Source of the DNA: CBDAUN01 sp965214875
GTDB lineage: Bacteria; Pseudomonadota; Gammaproteobacteria; Arenicellales; JAJDZL01
DNA length: 64,000 nucleotides
Direction: 5' to 3'
Assembly (NCBI GenBank): GCA_965214875.1
Contig: OZ243980.1
Location: forward strand, 2,914,001 to 2,978,000
How positions within the stretch are numbered: position 1 is the first letter of the stretch; each line of letters opens with the position of its first letter. A program made the translations under genes and the position numbers. Positions 45,084 to 54,600 of this stretch are shown here, one piece after another. A model generated the notes under the pieces. The model saw only the letters and a list, made by a program, of their open reading frames with translations, did no database searches and was not told where the DNA came from.

Positions 45084-45623
45084 ATGCTTTCGTCTAAAAC
45101 CCGCTACCGACATTCGGATCCGGCAGTCTTTTTGATCGGGCCAATGGGGGCGGGCAAATCGACCGCAGGCCAGATCTTGGCCAACAGGCTGCATGCCGAC
45201 TTTGTCGATACCGACAGCGAAATTGAAAAACGAAGCGGGTTGTCGATCCATCAGATTTTCGAATCGAGCGGAGAACTGAGGTTTCGCGAACTTGAGACTT
45301 CGCTTCTTGAAGAGCTGGGAGGCCGCACCGGTGTGGTTGTCGCAACCGGCGGCGGCACAATTGTTCGTCAAGAAAATCGAATCATCTTGCGAAAGGGCAC
45401 AGTCGTGTACTTGCAAACCAGTACTGATCGGCAATACGCGCGTGTTAAGAACAGCACCCATCGCCCGCTGCTTGATGGCGAAGACCCGGTAGCGGCACTT
45501 GCGGCTGCGCATCAAGCGCGAGAGCCATTGTACCGGAGCGAAGCGGATATTATTGTGTCGACCGACGAACGATCCGCTCAAGTCATTGCGCACGAAATTG
45601 AACGCACGTTGATGGTGCGATGA
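45084..45623 (+). CDS. aroK: Shikimate kinase
   Basis: About 179 residues from ATG 45084, preferred over the upstream 45039 because family members begin close to the P-loop. Walker A IGPMGAGKSTAGQ, substrate residues in DTDSEIEKRSGLSIHQIF and RELE, VVATGGGTI, and the lid RPLLDGEDP. Phosphorylates shikimate in chorismate synthesis. It overlaps aroB by 4 bases (ATGA), forming the usual aroKB operon. Confidence 0.96.
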   Translation: MLSSKTRYRHSDPAVFLIGPMGAGKSTAGQILANRLHADFVDTDSEIEKRSGLSIHQIFESSGELRFRELETSLLEELGGRTGVVVATGGGTIVRQENRIILRKGTVVYLQTSTDRQYARVKNSTHRPLLDGEDPVAALAAAHQAREPLYRSEADIIVSTDERSAQVIAHEIERTLMVR

Positions 45624-46717
45624 AAACCATTGAAGTAAAACTGGGCGAGCGAAGCTACCCAATACATATCGGCAAGGATTTGCTGGGCAACACTCAGTAT
45701 TACGCGCCTCATATCAATGGCAAAAATGCAGTCGTCATCACCTCTGAATCGGTCGCATCACTCTACCTGAAGACAGTCGAGTCCGCACTAGAGCCATTGG
45801 CTGAAGTGGCAACCTGCGTCCTGCCTGACGGCGAGACACTCAAGACGCTACGAACCGTTGAATCAATTTTCAACGACATGATTGCGGTGCCTTGCGGGCG
45901 AAATACTACAATCGTCGCACTCGGCGGGGGCGTGGTGGGCGACATTGCGGGGTTTGCAGCCGCCTGCTACCAGCGCGGCGTGCCGTTTATTCAAGTGCCG
46001 ACCACTGTGGTGGCTCAGGTGGACTCATCGGTTGGCGGCAAAACTGGCGTCAACCTCGAACGAGGCAAGAACATGGTCGGCGCATTCCACCAACCTCGAT
46101 GCGTAATCGCGGATACGGATACACTAAATACGCTACCGGCGCGAGAAGTGCGCGCAGGCGTTGCAGAAATCATCAAATACGGCGCAATCCGAGATGTTGC
46201 CCTGTTCGAGTGGCTAGAAGGTCACGTTGAGGATTTGATTAACCTTGAGGCGGATTGCGTTTCGCATGCTGTGGTTCGTTCGTGCATCAATAAAGCGGAA
46301 ATTGTCGCGCAGGACGAACGCGAATCCGGTGTAAGGGCGATACTTAATTTCGGCCATACCTTCGGGCATGCCATCGAGACGGCAACGGGGTATAGCGAGT
46401 GGCTGCACGGCGAAGCGGTTGCGACAGGCATGGTCATGGCATCTGATTTTTCGAACCGGATGGGTCTGCTTACCCCCAGCGGTCTTGTTCGCATTCGCTC
46501 GCTCGTTCAACGAGCAGGGCTGCCGCAGAAGCTGAGTGCGCCGTATTCGCCCGAACAATTTATTGAGCTGATGAGAGCTGACAAAAAGACTGTTGATGGC
46601 AACATTCGCCTGATCGCTATTGAGGAAATCGGCAAAGCAGTGATCGTGGACAAAAACCAGATGGGTATTTTGCTTCAGACGTTGAAAGCCAATTTGTCGG
46701 TTGCCACTGCGCCCTGA
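45620..46717 (+). CDS. aroB: 3-Dehydroquinate synthase
   Basis: 365 residues. NAD-binding and catalytic segments are clear: LPDGETLKTL, ALGGGVVGDIAGFAAACYQR, PTTVVAQVDSSVGGKTGVNL, GKNMVGAFHQP, and the zinc-binding NFGHTFGHAIE with H in WLHGEAVATGM. Converts DAHP to 3-dehydroquinate in the shikimate pathway. Translationally coupled to aroK. Confidence 0.97.
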   Translation: MKTIEVKLGERSYPIHIGKDLLGNTQYYAPHINGKNAVVITSESVASLYLKTVESALEPLAEVATCVLPDGETLKTLRTVESIFNDMIAVPCGRNTTIVALGGGVVGDIAGFAAACYQRGVPFIQVPTTVVAQVDSSVGGKTGVNLERGKNMVGAFHQPRCVIADTDTLNTLPAREVRAGVAEIIKYGAIRDVALFEWLEGHVEDLINLEADCVSHAVVRSCINKAEIVAQDERESGVRAILNFGHTFGHAIETATGYSEWLHGEAVATGMVMASDFSNRMGLLTPSGLVRIRSLVQRAGLPQKLSAPYSPEQFIELMRADKKTVDGNIRLIAIEEIGKAVIVDKNQMGILLQTLKANLSVATAP

Positions 46718-47640
46718 ACCGGTCGCATGGCTTGCATTTGTTCATGGCAGACCCAGACCGGCAGCAACTTTTCTCTGAACATCGTGCTGTCGTGTGAATA
46801 ATCGCCTTCATTCTGTTCAAGCCACAACGTCAGCATGATAGCAAAACAACTCTCTGCGCCTTAAACTCTACATTGGAAAAATCCGTAGTTAACAAACGCC
46901 GCTACGGATTCACTCTCGCCATTGAAGATGCTTGCGTTCAAGCGAACAAGCATCGGACTGAGCTAGAATTTCAGCTGATATCCAAGCATCGCTACGCGAT
47001 GGCATTCGCTGTCCGCTTCAAATCCTGTCATGCTAAACATCCAGTCCTCGCAGGAAGAAATTAGAGACTTGATCGCTATTCCGAAAGTAAAACTGTTTGG
47101 GCTTTCGGGCATGGACCTGACACCAGCTTTGGTGTTTATAACTAATCACTCCCATTTTGCCAACGAGTCGCCGACACCCCAAAGCCGAATTTCGTGGCTG
47201 TGCAGTCCTGATGAGTATACAGGGATCTTGGCATTCAACGATACGCCTCGAGTCACATAGGCATCTTGCTCAAATGATTCGGCTTGAAACTATCCAGACG
47301 GGATGAAGTACAACTTGCTCACAGTCCATGCAGGGCCAGCATTAAACTGAACTTGCGGATTGCAGATTCTTGCATTGCTTATCAGTGCGCTGTTTACCAC
47401 GGGATTGTCAACGATCGACTTGGTCTTGAAATGGCTTTGCGAAAAGCGCATACCTGTAAAGTACTGATCAATGCACCATCCGCCGCTTAAGTAAATGAGC
47501 AGTACCGGCTACCGCAAGGTTTAGTGAATCGACATTCCATGAAGCACTCAGCTAGGATATTGTAAGAAGTAGTGCTTGATCCGGTTGCGTGCCAGGGCAT
47601 GCCTATGAGGCCACAACGCCGGTTCGCGGGGCGGCGATTG
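46718..47640. other. Non-coding region with relics
   Basis: Nearly 1 kb after aroB. Short ORFs lack ribosome-binding sites. A stretch near 46,745-46,780 (GGCAGACCCAGACCGGCAGC) resembles 48,722-48,745 after the duplicated repeat. Around 47,560 there is a diverged IS256-type end (GATATTG..A.AAGTAGTGCTTG). No functional gene supported. Confidence 0.5.
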
Positions 47641-47825
47641 TTTAGCATCGCTGCATGGTTGTCCTTTTAGTGCCACCTGAAAGTCGAATTCGCGGGAATA
47701 AAAATGGGTAAAATAATAATTTGATTAGATTAGGATTTTTCGCAGTTCGAAACGAACTTTTGCGCGGTCGGGAGTCTGAGTCAATCAAGGAAAATATCGA
47801 ATCTCAATTCAGATAAGGTGCGGCA

Positions 47826-48569
47826 ATGGCAAACGGTTCTACGGCAGCGGAGGAAATCTGGGAGCTCATAAGGGAGACTCGGACTGACATGCGCAATTTT
47901 GATGTTAACATGCGCCATTTTCAAGCCGGTATGGATGAGCTTCGCGCGAGCCAGAAAAATTTTGATAGGGGAATGGAAGAGCTTCGCGCGACTCAAAGGG
48001 AAACAGAGAGGCTGTTGCAGGAAGTGGCCGAGGAGCAGAAAAAGACTGATGAGCAGTTGAAAGCGACCGACAGACAGCTGAAAGCGACCGACCGGCAGCT
48101 GAAAGCGACCGACAGCCGGTTCAACACACAGTGGGGTCGGCTGGTGGAGTCGCTGGTCGAGGGCAGCCTGGTGCCGCTGTTGCGGGCCCGCGGCATCGAT
48201 GTGCGCCAGACCTTCCGCCGGGCGGAGGCGGAGTTCTTCACGGACAGCGGCGAGCGCCGGCAAAAGGAGTTCGACATCCTGGCGGCCAACGGCGACGAGG
48301 CGGTGGCGGTGGAGGTCAAGACGACCCTGACTCCGGACATGGTGAAATACTTCCTGTCGGCGATGGAGGATTTCAAGCGCTATTTCCCGGTCTACGGCGA
48401 CAAGCGGGTGCACGGCGCGGTGGCGTATCTGAGAAGCGGGTCGGAGGCGGCGAAGTACGCCGAGCGGCAGGGGCTGTTCGTGGTGCGGGCGACCGGGGAC
48501 AGCGCGAGCATCGTCAATGCGGAGTGGTTCGTGCCCAAGGCGTTCCCGTCGCGCGAAGCGGGCGGCTGA
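47826..48569 (+). CDS. Coiled-coil/PD-(D/E)xK-like protein (DUF3782-type), left copy
   Basis: 247 residues. A long N-terminal coiled coil (residues ~10-95) ends in three heptads of LKATDRQ, followed by a C-terminal domain with WGRLVESLVEGSLVPLLRAR, the acidic-lysine pattern KEFDILAANGDE and VAVEVKTTL, and FKRYFPVYGDKRVHGAVAYL. This looks like a nuclease-fold domain of the kind in DUF3782-type proteins; catalysis is not shown. ATG 47826 begins MANGSTAAEE. Its near-identical paralogue is at 50,620. The longer C-terminus (SREAGG) is due to one codon difference. Role unknown; location between aroB and gltB suggests an insertion hotspot. Confidence 0.82.
   Translation: MANGSTAAEEIWELIRETRTDMRNFDVNMRHFQAGMDELRASQKNFDRGMEELRATQRETERLLQEVAEEQKKTDEQLKATDRQLKATDRQLKATDSRFNTQWGRLVESLVEGSLVPLLRARGIDVRQTFRRAEAEFFTDSGERRQKEFDILAANGDEAVAVEVKTTLTPDMVKYFLSAMEDFKRYFPVYGDKRVHGAVAYLRSGSEAAKYAERQGLFVVRATGDSASIVNAEWFVPKAFPSREAGG
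48054..48116 (+). repeat. Three 21-bp tandem repeats (LKATDRQ heptads)
   Basis: Units CAG-[CT]TG-AAA-GCG-ACC-GAC-xxx, one coiled-coil heptad each, in the left copy gene. Unit number can change without breaking the frame. Confidence 0.85.
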
Positions 48570-48877
48570 AGTGATTCTTCTCGGCTTGCCCGGGCGGCAT
48601 CTTCGGCCAGTGTAGCCAGGGCGATGCGGATAGGGTCTCGTCTTCAATAGTCTCTCCGGTGAGCCTATACCGGCTAAGCGACTGGTTGCGGTCGAGACTG
48701 AAGACTTGAATTTGCCCGTGGCAGACTCCGGACGGGTAGCAACTTTACACTGGAAAATCGTCAGTGGCTCAGTTTGGTCATTGCAGAACCGTACTGGAGA
48801 GGATGCATCCCGGAAACTGCTTTCCTGCAAGTCAAGCGTTAAGCCAAATCAGCTGGCACCCGCCCTGTTCTGAAAGC

Positions 48878-48907
48878 ATTAAATCACCGCTGCGGCGGTG
48901 ATTTAAT
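48878..48907. terminator. Perfect 13-bp hairpin at the end of the copy 3 transcript
   Basis: ATTAAATCACCGC (48878-48890), loop TGCG, inverted copy 48895-48907. On the minus strand it would end a transcript coming from the exported-protein gene at 50,062. No long T-run. Confidence 0.65.
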
Positions 48908-49389
48908 CCGCGAACCCGACGCTTTGGCTACCCGTTCAGGGATGAAGGGATTTTCCCGGATGCCTATGGTCGCGGCGGAGCGCGGAACCACATGACAACT
49001 GTCGGGGTCTTCATGCCGTCGTTCGGGCCAAATCCCCCGGGCGAAAAGAAGCTGTCGCCATGGATCCGGAGAGTCATGCCGCATCCGGTCGGGCATGCAT
49101 CTTCCTTGCCCATCCCCGTAGCCCGCCTGTTCCGTGCCGCTGTTGCAGGCGGTCGGATTCTCGTTGGCGCAGTCAGCAACATCGTTTACATGGCTTGCGG
49201 TGCGCCGCGCCCAGAAACAATACGGGGGATTGTTCAATGTCCAGGCCGGATTCGGCTTGCAACAATGCCTCAGGCCGAGCGGTTTCAGGGCAGGGTCGTG
49301 GCCAATGGTCATGGCAGCAAGGAAACCCGTCTGCGCTGGCCGGCATTCCGAAGCAGCCCGGCAGGCTTCCATTGCCGGTCCAGCACGGG
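48908..49389 (-). other. GC-rich region after exported copy 3, possible cysteine-rich relic
   Basis: On the minus strand, frames here read cysteine-rich stretches (HCCKPNPAWTLNNPPYCFW, VADCANENPTACNSG, EDACPTGCGMTLRIHGDSFF) that switch frame and run to the hairpin at 48,878. They could be a decayed downstream secreted-protein gene or an old alternative C-terminus. I cannot assign a start. Confidence 0.35.
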
Positions 49390-50062
49390 CTAGCTGGTGT
49401 CGCCGCATCCCAGGGCCTGCCTGGTGGCGGTAGCGGTGTTGAACCGGCTGCCGCCGCGCGTGCCGTAGCACCGGCATTCCCGGATGTCCTGCCGCGTGGT
49501 TGCCACCGCAAAGCATCCGTAGCCTCCGGAACCTCTTGTCGGCAAGGCCCCGGCCGGGGTGAGCCGCTGCTCCGCATTCGTAAAACTACCCCGTGTCTTG
49601 AAGCAGAGGCGGACTAAAGGAGATGCAGGAGTCCCAGTATATAGGTTGATAACATAGCGTGCATTTTTTTCTAGTCCTCCAAATGTGAAGAGCCGTCGGT
49701 TTATCGTTTGGGATGAACTGACCGGGCCAAGATCGGTCAATCGCTCTGCCTTTCCATTCGGGTTTTTTTGCACCGTGATTCCAAGCCGAGCGAAGCTGAC
49801 TCCTGCGTTCCCAGACAAGCTTCTATACCGACTTATTGTCATTTCCGGCAGGGCAACCTGTATAGAGTTGGTTGACGGGCTGCCGCTATTGTGCGTTATT
49901 TGGCTTGCGCTTGCCCGCATCTCTGACCAGCCCCCTTGTGCGCAGGCATATCCGCCCCGGTGGTCGCCGGGATGACCAGCTGGGCCTGCGCCGCGCCGGC
50001 CGCAAGCAGCAGGAGGGTTGCTAGTTTAGCGAGGGGGGGGGGGATTTCTGGAATGGTTTCAT
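49390..50062 (-). pseudogene. Exported six-cysteine protein, copy 3 (OFF, plus second frame break)
   Basis: ATG 50062, behind GGAGGGAG, encodes MKPFQKS, then C11 (50033-50043 on the plus strand as G). As written it stops at 50021. With 9 or 12 C it reads a signal peptide SPPLAKLATLLLLAAGAAQA-Q. A second break near 49,955 (a GGGG stretch) is needed to enter the frame GGYACAQGGWSEMRASASQ and continue to TAG 49390. The mature part parallels copy 2: RLCFKT, YGCFAV, RECRCYG, LGCGDTS, with the same six-cysteine order. The second break makes it either a true pseudogene or affected by a base error. It shares its upstream 80 bases, including a terminal repeat, with copy 2. Confidence 0.7.
50033..50043 (-). 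repeat. C11 homopolymer in signal peptide (minus strand)
   Basis: Eleven C on the coding strand, 19 bases after the start codon of copy 3, the same offset as in copies 1 and 2. Nine or twelve would open the signal peptide frame. Confidence 0.95.
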
Positions 50063-50095
50063 TGCTCTCCCTCCAATAGGAAATAAATTCCGGTC

Positions 50096-50101
50096 ATTGT
50101 A
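50096..50101 (-). promoter_or_regulatory. Putative -10 box of copy 3
   Basis: TACAAT on the minus strand, in the same context as TATAAT at 20,605 (GTTGAAAC.GGTA.AATGA). Confidence 0.5.
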
Positions 50102-50125
50102 CCTGTTTCAACGGCAAAAGGGCGA

Positions 50126-50147
50126 ATTTTCAAACTGAGCCGCTACC
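50126..50147 (-). repeat. Terminal repeat upstream of copy 3
   Basis: GGTAGCGGCTCAGTTTGAAA on the minus strand, matching the end of the 20,557 cassette. A weak partner, AGTGGCTCAGTTTG, lies at 48,752-48,766 on the plus strand. No target duplication could be matched. Confidence 0.7.
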
Positions 50148-50619
50148 TGGCTGGGAAAAATCCTTCCACAGCGCAATAGGCTGCAGCATGGAAAATCAGT
50201 TTCCCGCCGATTGTAGGTGTGTGCGATTACGTCGTGCAACGCCCGACATGGATCACTCAGGGCAGGCAACCGGATCGAAAGTCCGCTTGCGACATAGACC
50301 GGCTGGACGGGCAAGCGCAATGAAATTGCGTCGCAAGGCGGTATGCGGTTATACTGATTTTTTGCCAGGCTCGGCGCAATCATAAATTCGTCCGACCGGC
50401 GCCAACAATCTCAGTCGCTCGCTTGGGGCGGCTTTTTAGCATCGCTGCATGGTTGTCCTTTTAGTGCCACCTGAAAGTCGAATTCGCGGGAATAAAAATG
50501 GGTAAAATAATAATTTGATTAGATTAGGATTTTTCGCAGTTCGAAACGAACTTTTGCGCGGTCGGGAGTCTGAGTCAATCAAGGAAAATATCGAATCTCA
50601 ATTCAGATAAGGTGCGGCA

Positions 50620-51393
50620 ATGGCAAACGGTTCTACGGCAGCGGAGGAAATCTGGGAGCTCATAAGGGAGACTCGGACTGACATGCGCAATTTTGATGTT
50701 AACATGCGCCATTTTCAAGCCGGTATGGATGAGCTTCGCGCGAGCCAGAAAAATTTTGATAGGGGAATGGAAGAGCTTCGCGCGACTCAAAGGGAAACAG
50801 AGAGGCTGTTGCAGGAAGTGGCCGAGGAGCAGAAGGAAGCCAAGAAGTTGGTGCAGGAAGTGGCCGAGGAGCAGAAAAAGACTGATGAGCAGCTGAAAGC
50901 GACCGACAAGCAGCTGAAAGCGACCGACCGGCAGCTGAAAGCGACCGACAGCCGTTTCAACACACAGTGGGGGCGGCTAGTGGAGTCGCTGGTGGAGGGC
51001 AGTCTGGTGCCGCTTTTGCGGGCTCGCGGCATCGAGGTGCGCCAGACCTCCCGCCGGGTGGAGGTGGAGTTCCGCACACCAGGCGGCGAGCGCAAGCAAA
51101 AGGAATTCGACATCTTGGTAGTCAATGGCGACGAGGCGGTGGCGGTGGAGGTCAAGACGACCCTGACTCCGGACATGGTGAAATATTTCTTGTCGGCGAT
51201 GGAGGATTTCAAGCGCTATTTCCCGGACTACGGGCACAAGCGGGTGTACGGTGCAGTGGCGTATTTGAGAAGCGAGTCGGAGGCGGCGAAGTACGCCGAG
51301 CGGCAGGGGCTGTTCGTGGTGCGGGCGACCGGGGACAGCGCGAGCATCGTCAATGCGGAGTGGTTCGTGCCCAAGGCGTTCCCTTCTCGATGA
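50620..51393 (+). CDS. Coiled-coil/PD-(D/E)xK-like protein (DUF3782-type), right copy
   Basis: 257 residues, about 90% identical to the copy at 47,826. It has 14 extra residues in the coiled coil (KEAKKLVQEVAEEQ), a partial repeat of VAEEQ-type units, three LKATD heptads, and the same C-terminal core (KEFDILVVNGDE, VAVEVKTTL, FKRYFPDYGHKRVYGAVAYL). It ends at SR because GAA/GC became GATGA. Many differences fall in the domain core (RRAEAEFFTDSGER against RRVEVEFRTPGGER), which suggests divergence under some constraint rather than a very recent copy. Confidence 0.82.
   Translation: MANGSTAAEEIWELIRETRTDMRNFDVNMRHFQAGMDELRASQKNFDRGMEELRATQRETERLLQEVAEEQKEAKKLVQEVAEEQKKTDEQLKATDKQLKATDRQLKATDSRFNTQWGRLVESLVEGSLVPLLRARGIEVRQTSRRVEVEFRTPGGERKQKEFDILVVNGDEAVAVEVKTTLTPDMVKYFLSAMEDFKRYFPDYGHKRVYGAVAYLRSESEAAKYAERQGLFVVRATGDSASIVNAEWFVPKAFPSR
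50890..50952 (+). repeat. Three 21-bp tandem repeats (LKATD[KR]Q heptads)
   Basis: Same repeat as at 48,054-48,116, with AAG in place of AGA in the first unit. Confidence 0.85.
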
Positions 51394-51665
51394 GCGGGCG
51401 GCTGAAGTGATTCTTCTCGGCTTGCCCGGGCGGCATCTTCGGTCAGTGTAGCCAGGGCGATGCGGATAGGGTCTCGTCTTCAATAGTCTCTCCGGTGAGC
51501 CTATACCGGCTAAGCGACTGGTTGCGGTCGCGACTGAAGACTGCGTCGTAAAATTACAGCAGCGCGGCAGACCGAAGCCCGGAAATCCAGTTTCCTGCTC
51601 ATCATCAATTAACAAGTATGCAACGTTGAGCCGCGCACAGCAGCACATTATTTTGGCCTGCTTAC

Positions 51666-54600
51666 ATGAAGGATCAGTCGCAAAATTACGGCTTGTACCG
51701 GCCGCAGTTCGAAAGGGACGGGTGCGGATTCGGTTTGATTGCCCATATGGATGGCCATCCTACCCATTGGATGGTCAAGACCGCCGTGCAGTCGCTGGCC
51801 AATCTGACGCATCGGGGCGCGATTGACGCAGACGGCAAAAGTGGGGACGGTTGCGGCATTTTGCTGCGCAAGCCTGATTCGTTTCTGCGAGAAATCGCCG
51901 AAGAGCAAAAATTTGACCTGCCCCGCAAATACGCAGTAGGCATGGTGTTTCTCAATCGCAACGCCGAAAAAGCAAACCGCAGCCGCTCAATTCTCGAGCG
52001 TGAACTGAAGCGTCGCGGCATATCGGTTTGCGGCTGGCGCCAAGTGCCGATCAACCCTGAGGCGCTCGGCAAGTCCGCACTCGCCTCTCAGCCGCATATC
52101 GAGCAGATCTTCGTCTCCCCGAATGCAAGCCTGCCGACCATCCAGCTGGAACGACGCCTTTATTCTGCCCGCAAGGTCGCAGAAAAGAAGATCCGAGGTC
52201 GCGACCAACAGTTCTACGTGTGCAGCCTGTCGTCGCTAGTTATTGTCTACAAGGGACTTTTCATGCCGCAAAATCTGCCGGCTTTCTTTCCGGAGCTCTG
52301 CGACCCCCGGCTTGAATCTTCCTTGGCAGTGTTCCATCAGCGTTTCTCCACCAACACCGCGCCTCAGTGGCACCTGGCACAGCCATTCCGCTATCTCGCC
52401 CACAACGGCGAGATCAATACGGTGCATGGAAATCGCAGCTGGGCGCTGGCGCGCGGGCCCCGATTTACGGATTCACAGTACGAAAATGTGGATGAGCTGC
52501 TGCCGATCGTCGACTTTGAATCCTCAGATTCGGCAAGTCTCGACAACATGCTGGAATTCCTCGTAAACGGCGGGATGGATATTTTCCGAGCAATGCGGAT
52601 CCTGGTGCCGCCGGCATGGCAAAATGTCGATATCCTGGACCCCGATCTTCGCGCATTCCATTCCTACAGCTCCATGCATAACGAACCATGGGACGGTCCT
52701 GCCGGAATCGTGCTGACCGACGGCAGATACGCAGCGTGCGTAATGGACCGAAACGGGCTTCGGCCCGCACGCTACATCGTCTCTGCCGACCGGTATATCA
52801 CCCTGTCGACCGAAGTTGGAACATACGACTATCACGAACAGGACATCATCGCAAAGGGGCGACTGAAACCAGGCGAGATGATCGCCGCCGACACTCGCAC
52901 CGGCGAATTGCTGCTGCCGAAAGATATCGACGAACGCCTCATGCGCCGCCAGCCCTACAAGCGATGGCTGCGCAATCGGGAAACTAGACTCTATACCAAG
53001 CTTCTAAACGACATCAATGTCAGCGCGAAACTGAACCCGTTCGAACTTGCGATCTACAAGAAATTGTTCCTGATCACCCACGAAGAACAAGAGCAAGTTA
53101 TTCGCGTACTATCCGAAGCCGGGCAAGAGGCGGTGGCATCGATGGGGGACGATACCCCGCTGCCGGTCATGTCGAAAAAGATTCGCTCGCTCTTCGACTA
53201 CTTTCGCCAGCAGTTTGCGCAGGTCACCAATCCGCCAATCGATCCGCTCCGAGAAGCGATCGTCATGTCGCTTGAAACCGTCCTGGGCAAGACTTCTGGA
53301 CAATTCGAGGAGACCGACGAACACGCCGAACGGCTGGTAATCGGCTCGCCGATACTTTCCGGAAGAAGATTCTATGCGCTCAAAGAGCAGATCGGCAACG
53401 CCTTTGCGAGCCGCACATTCGATTTGCAATATGAACCCGACGAAGGACTTCGAAGCGCAATCGTTCGCATCTGCGATGAAGTGGTCGAGGCGGTTCGAGA
53501 CGACAGCACTACGGTGGTCATTCTTTCAGATCGTGAAATTAGCGCTGACACCTTGCCGGTCCACGCGCTGCTCGCCACCGGCGCGGTGCATCACCGCCTG
53601 ATCGACGAAGGCTTGCGCTGCGATGCCAATCTGATCGTCGAAACCGCTACCGCCCGAGACCCGCACCACTTTGCTGTCCTCATCGGCCAAGGCGCGACCG
53701 CAATCTATCCCTATCTTGCCTATGCAACGCTGCTGAACATGGCGGATGCAGGCACATTCGGCAGCGAAACCATCCCGCTTTTGCGCAGCTACCGAAGCGG
53801 TATCGAAAAAGGGCTTTTGAAGATCATGTCCAAGATGGGCATTGCAACCATCTCAAGCTATCGCGGCGCGGAGCTTTTTGAAGCCGTCGGGTTGCACAGC
53901 GAAGTCGTCGAGCTTTGCTTTTCCGGCACGGTTTCGCGCATTGAAGGCACACGATTCGAAGATATTGAAGCCGATCAGCAGGAACTCGCCCGAAGCGCAT
54001 GGGACCCGCGTACGCCGATACAGCATGGCGGGCTGCTTAAATTCTCGACCGAAGGCGAATACCACGCCTACCATCCCGATGTGGTGCATGCATTGCACGG
54101 CGCGGTCAACACGGGCGATATCGAAAAATACCGCGAATTCTCGACACTGGTCAATAATCGCGACCCCATTGTCCTGCGCGACCTATTGGCACTGAAAGGA
54201 AAGAAAAAGCGGATTCCCCTCGGCGAAGTTGAGCCGGCTGAAGCGATCTTTCCCCGATTCGACAGCGCCGCGATGTCGCTCGGCGCCTTGTCGCCCGAAG
54301 CTCACGAGACCCTTGCCGCGGCCATGAACCAGATCGGCGGCCGATCGAATTCCGGCGAAGGCGGTGAAGATCCGGCACGCTATGGCACCAATCGCAGTTC
54401 CAAGATCAAGCAGGTCGCCTCCGGGAGGTTCGGCGTCACGCCGCATTACCTGGTCAACGCCGAAGTGCTGCAAATCAAGATTGCGCAAGGCGCAAAGCCG
54501 GGCGAAGGCGGCCAACTGCCCGGCGACAAGGTCAGCGAAATGATTGCAGAGCTCCGCTATTCGCGCCCCGGTGTTGCGCTCATATCGCCGCCTCCGCATC

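Larger units (their letters stand above)
47641..48704 (+). repeat. 1.1-kb direct repeat, left copy
   Basis: Matches 50435-51540 almost base for base, from TTTAGCATCGCTGCATGG through the promoter region and gene to TAAGCGACTGGTTGCGGTCG. The copies differ by a 42-bp indel within the gene and scattered substitutions. They bracket the exported-protein copy 3 region (48,705-50,434). Confidence 0.9.
50435..51540 (+). repeat. 1.1-kb direct repeat, right copy
   Basis: Second copy of 47641-48704, offset by 2,794 bases before and 2,836 after the 42-bp indel. Homologous recombination between the copies would delete exported-protein copy 3. Confidence 0.9.

Noticed and set aside
48054..48116. 21-bp repeats considered as a CRISPR array
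   Set aside because: The units are contiguous, without spacers, and encode coiled-coil heptads in frame.
47781..48830. 349-codon ORF on the minus strand
   Set aside because: Antisense to the coiled-coil/nuclease-like gene. The plus-strand protein has paralogue conservation, a ribosome-binding context and the expected substitutions; this one is a GC-driven shadow.
48752..50147. Calling copy 3 a complete TIR-bounded cassette like copy 2
   Set aside because: The left candidate repeat matches only about 14 bases and the 8 bases next to each end do not agree, so only the right repeat is annotated.
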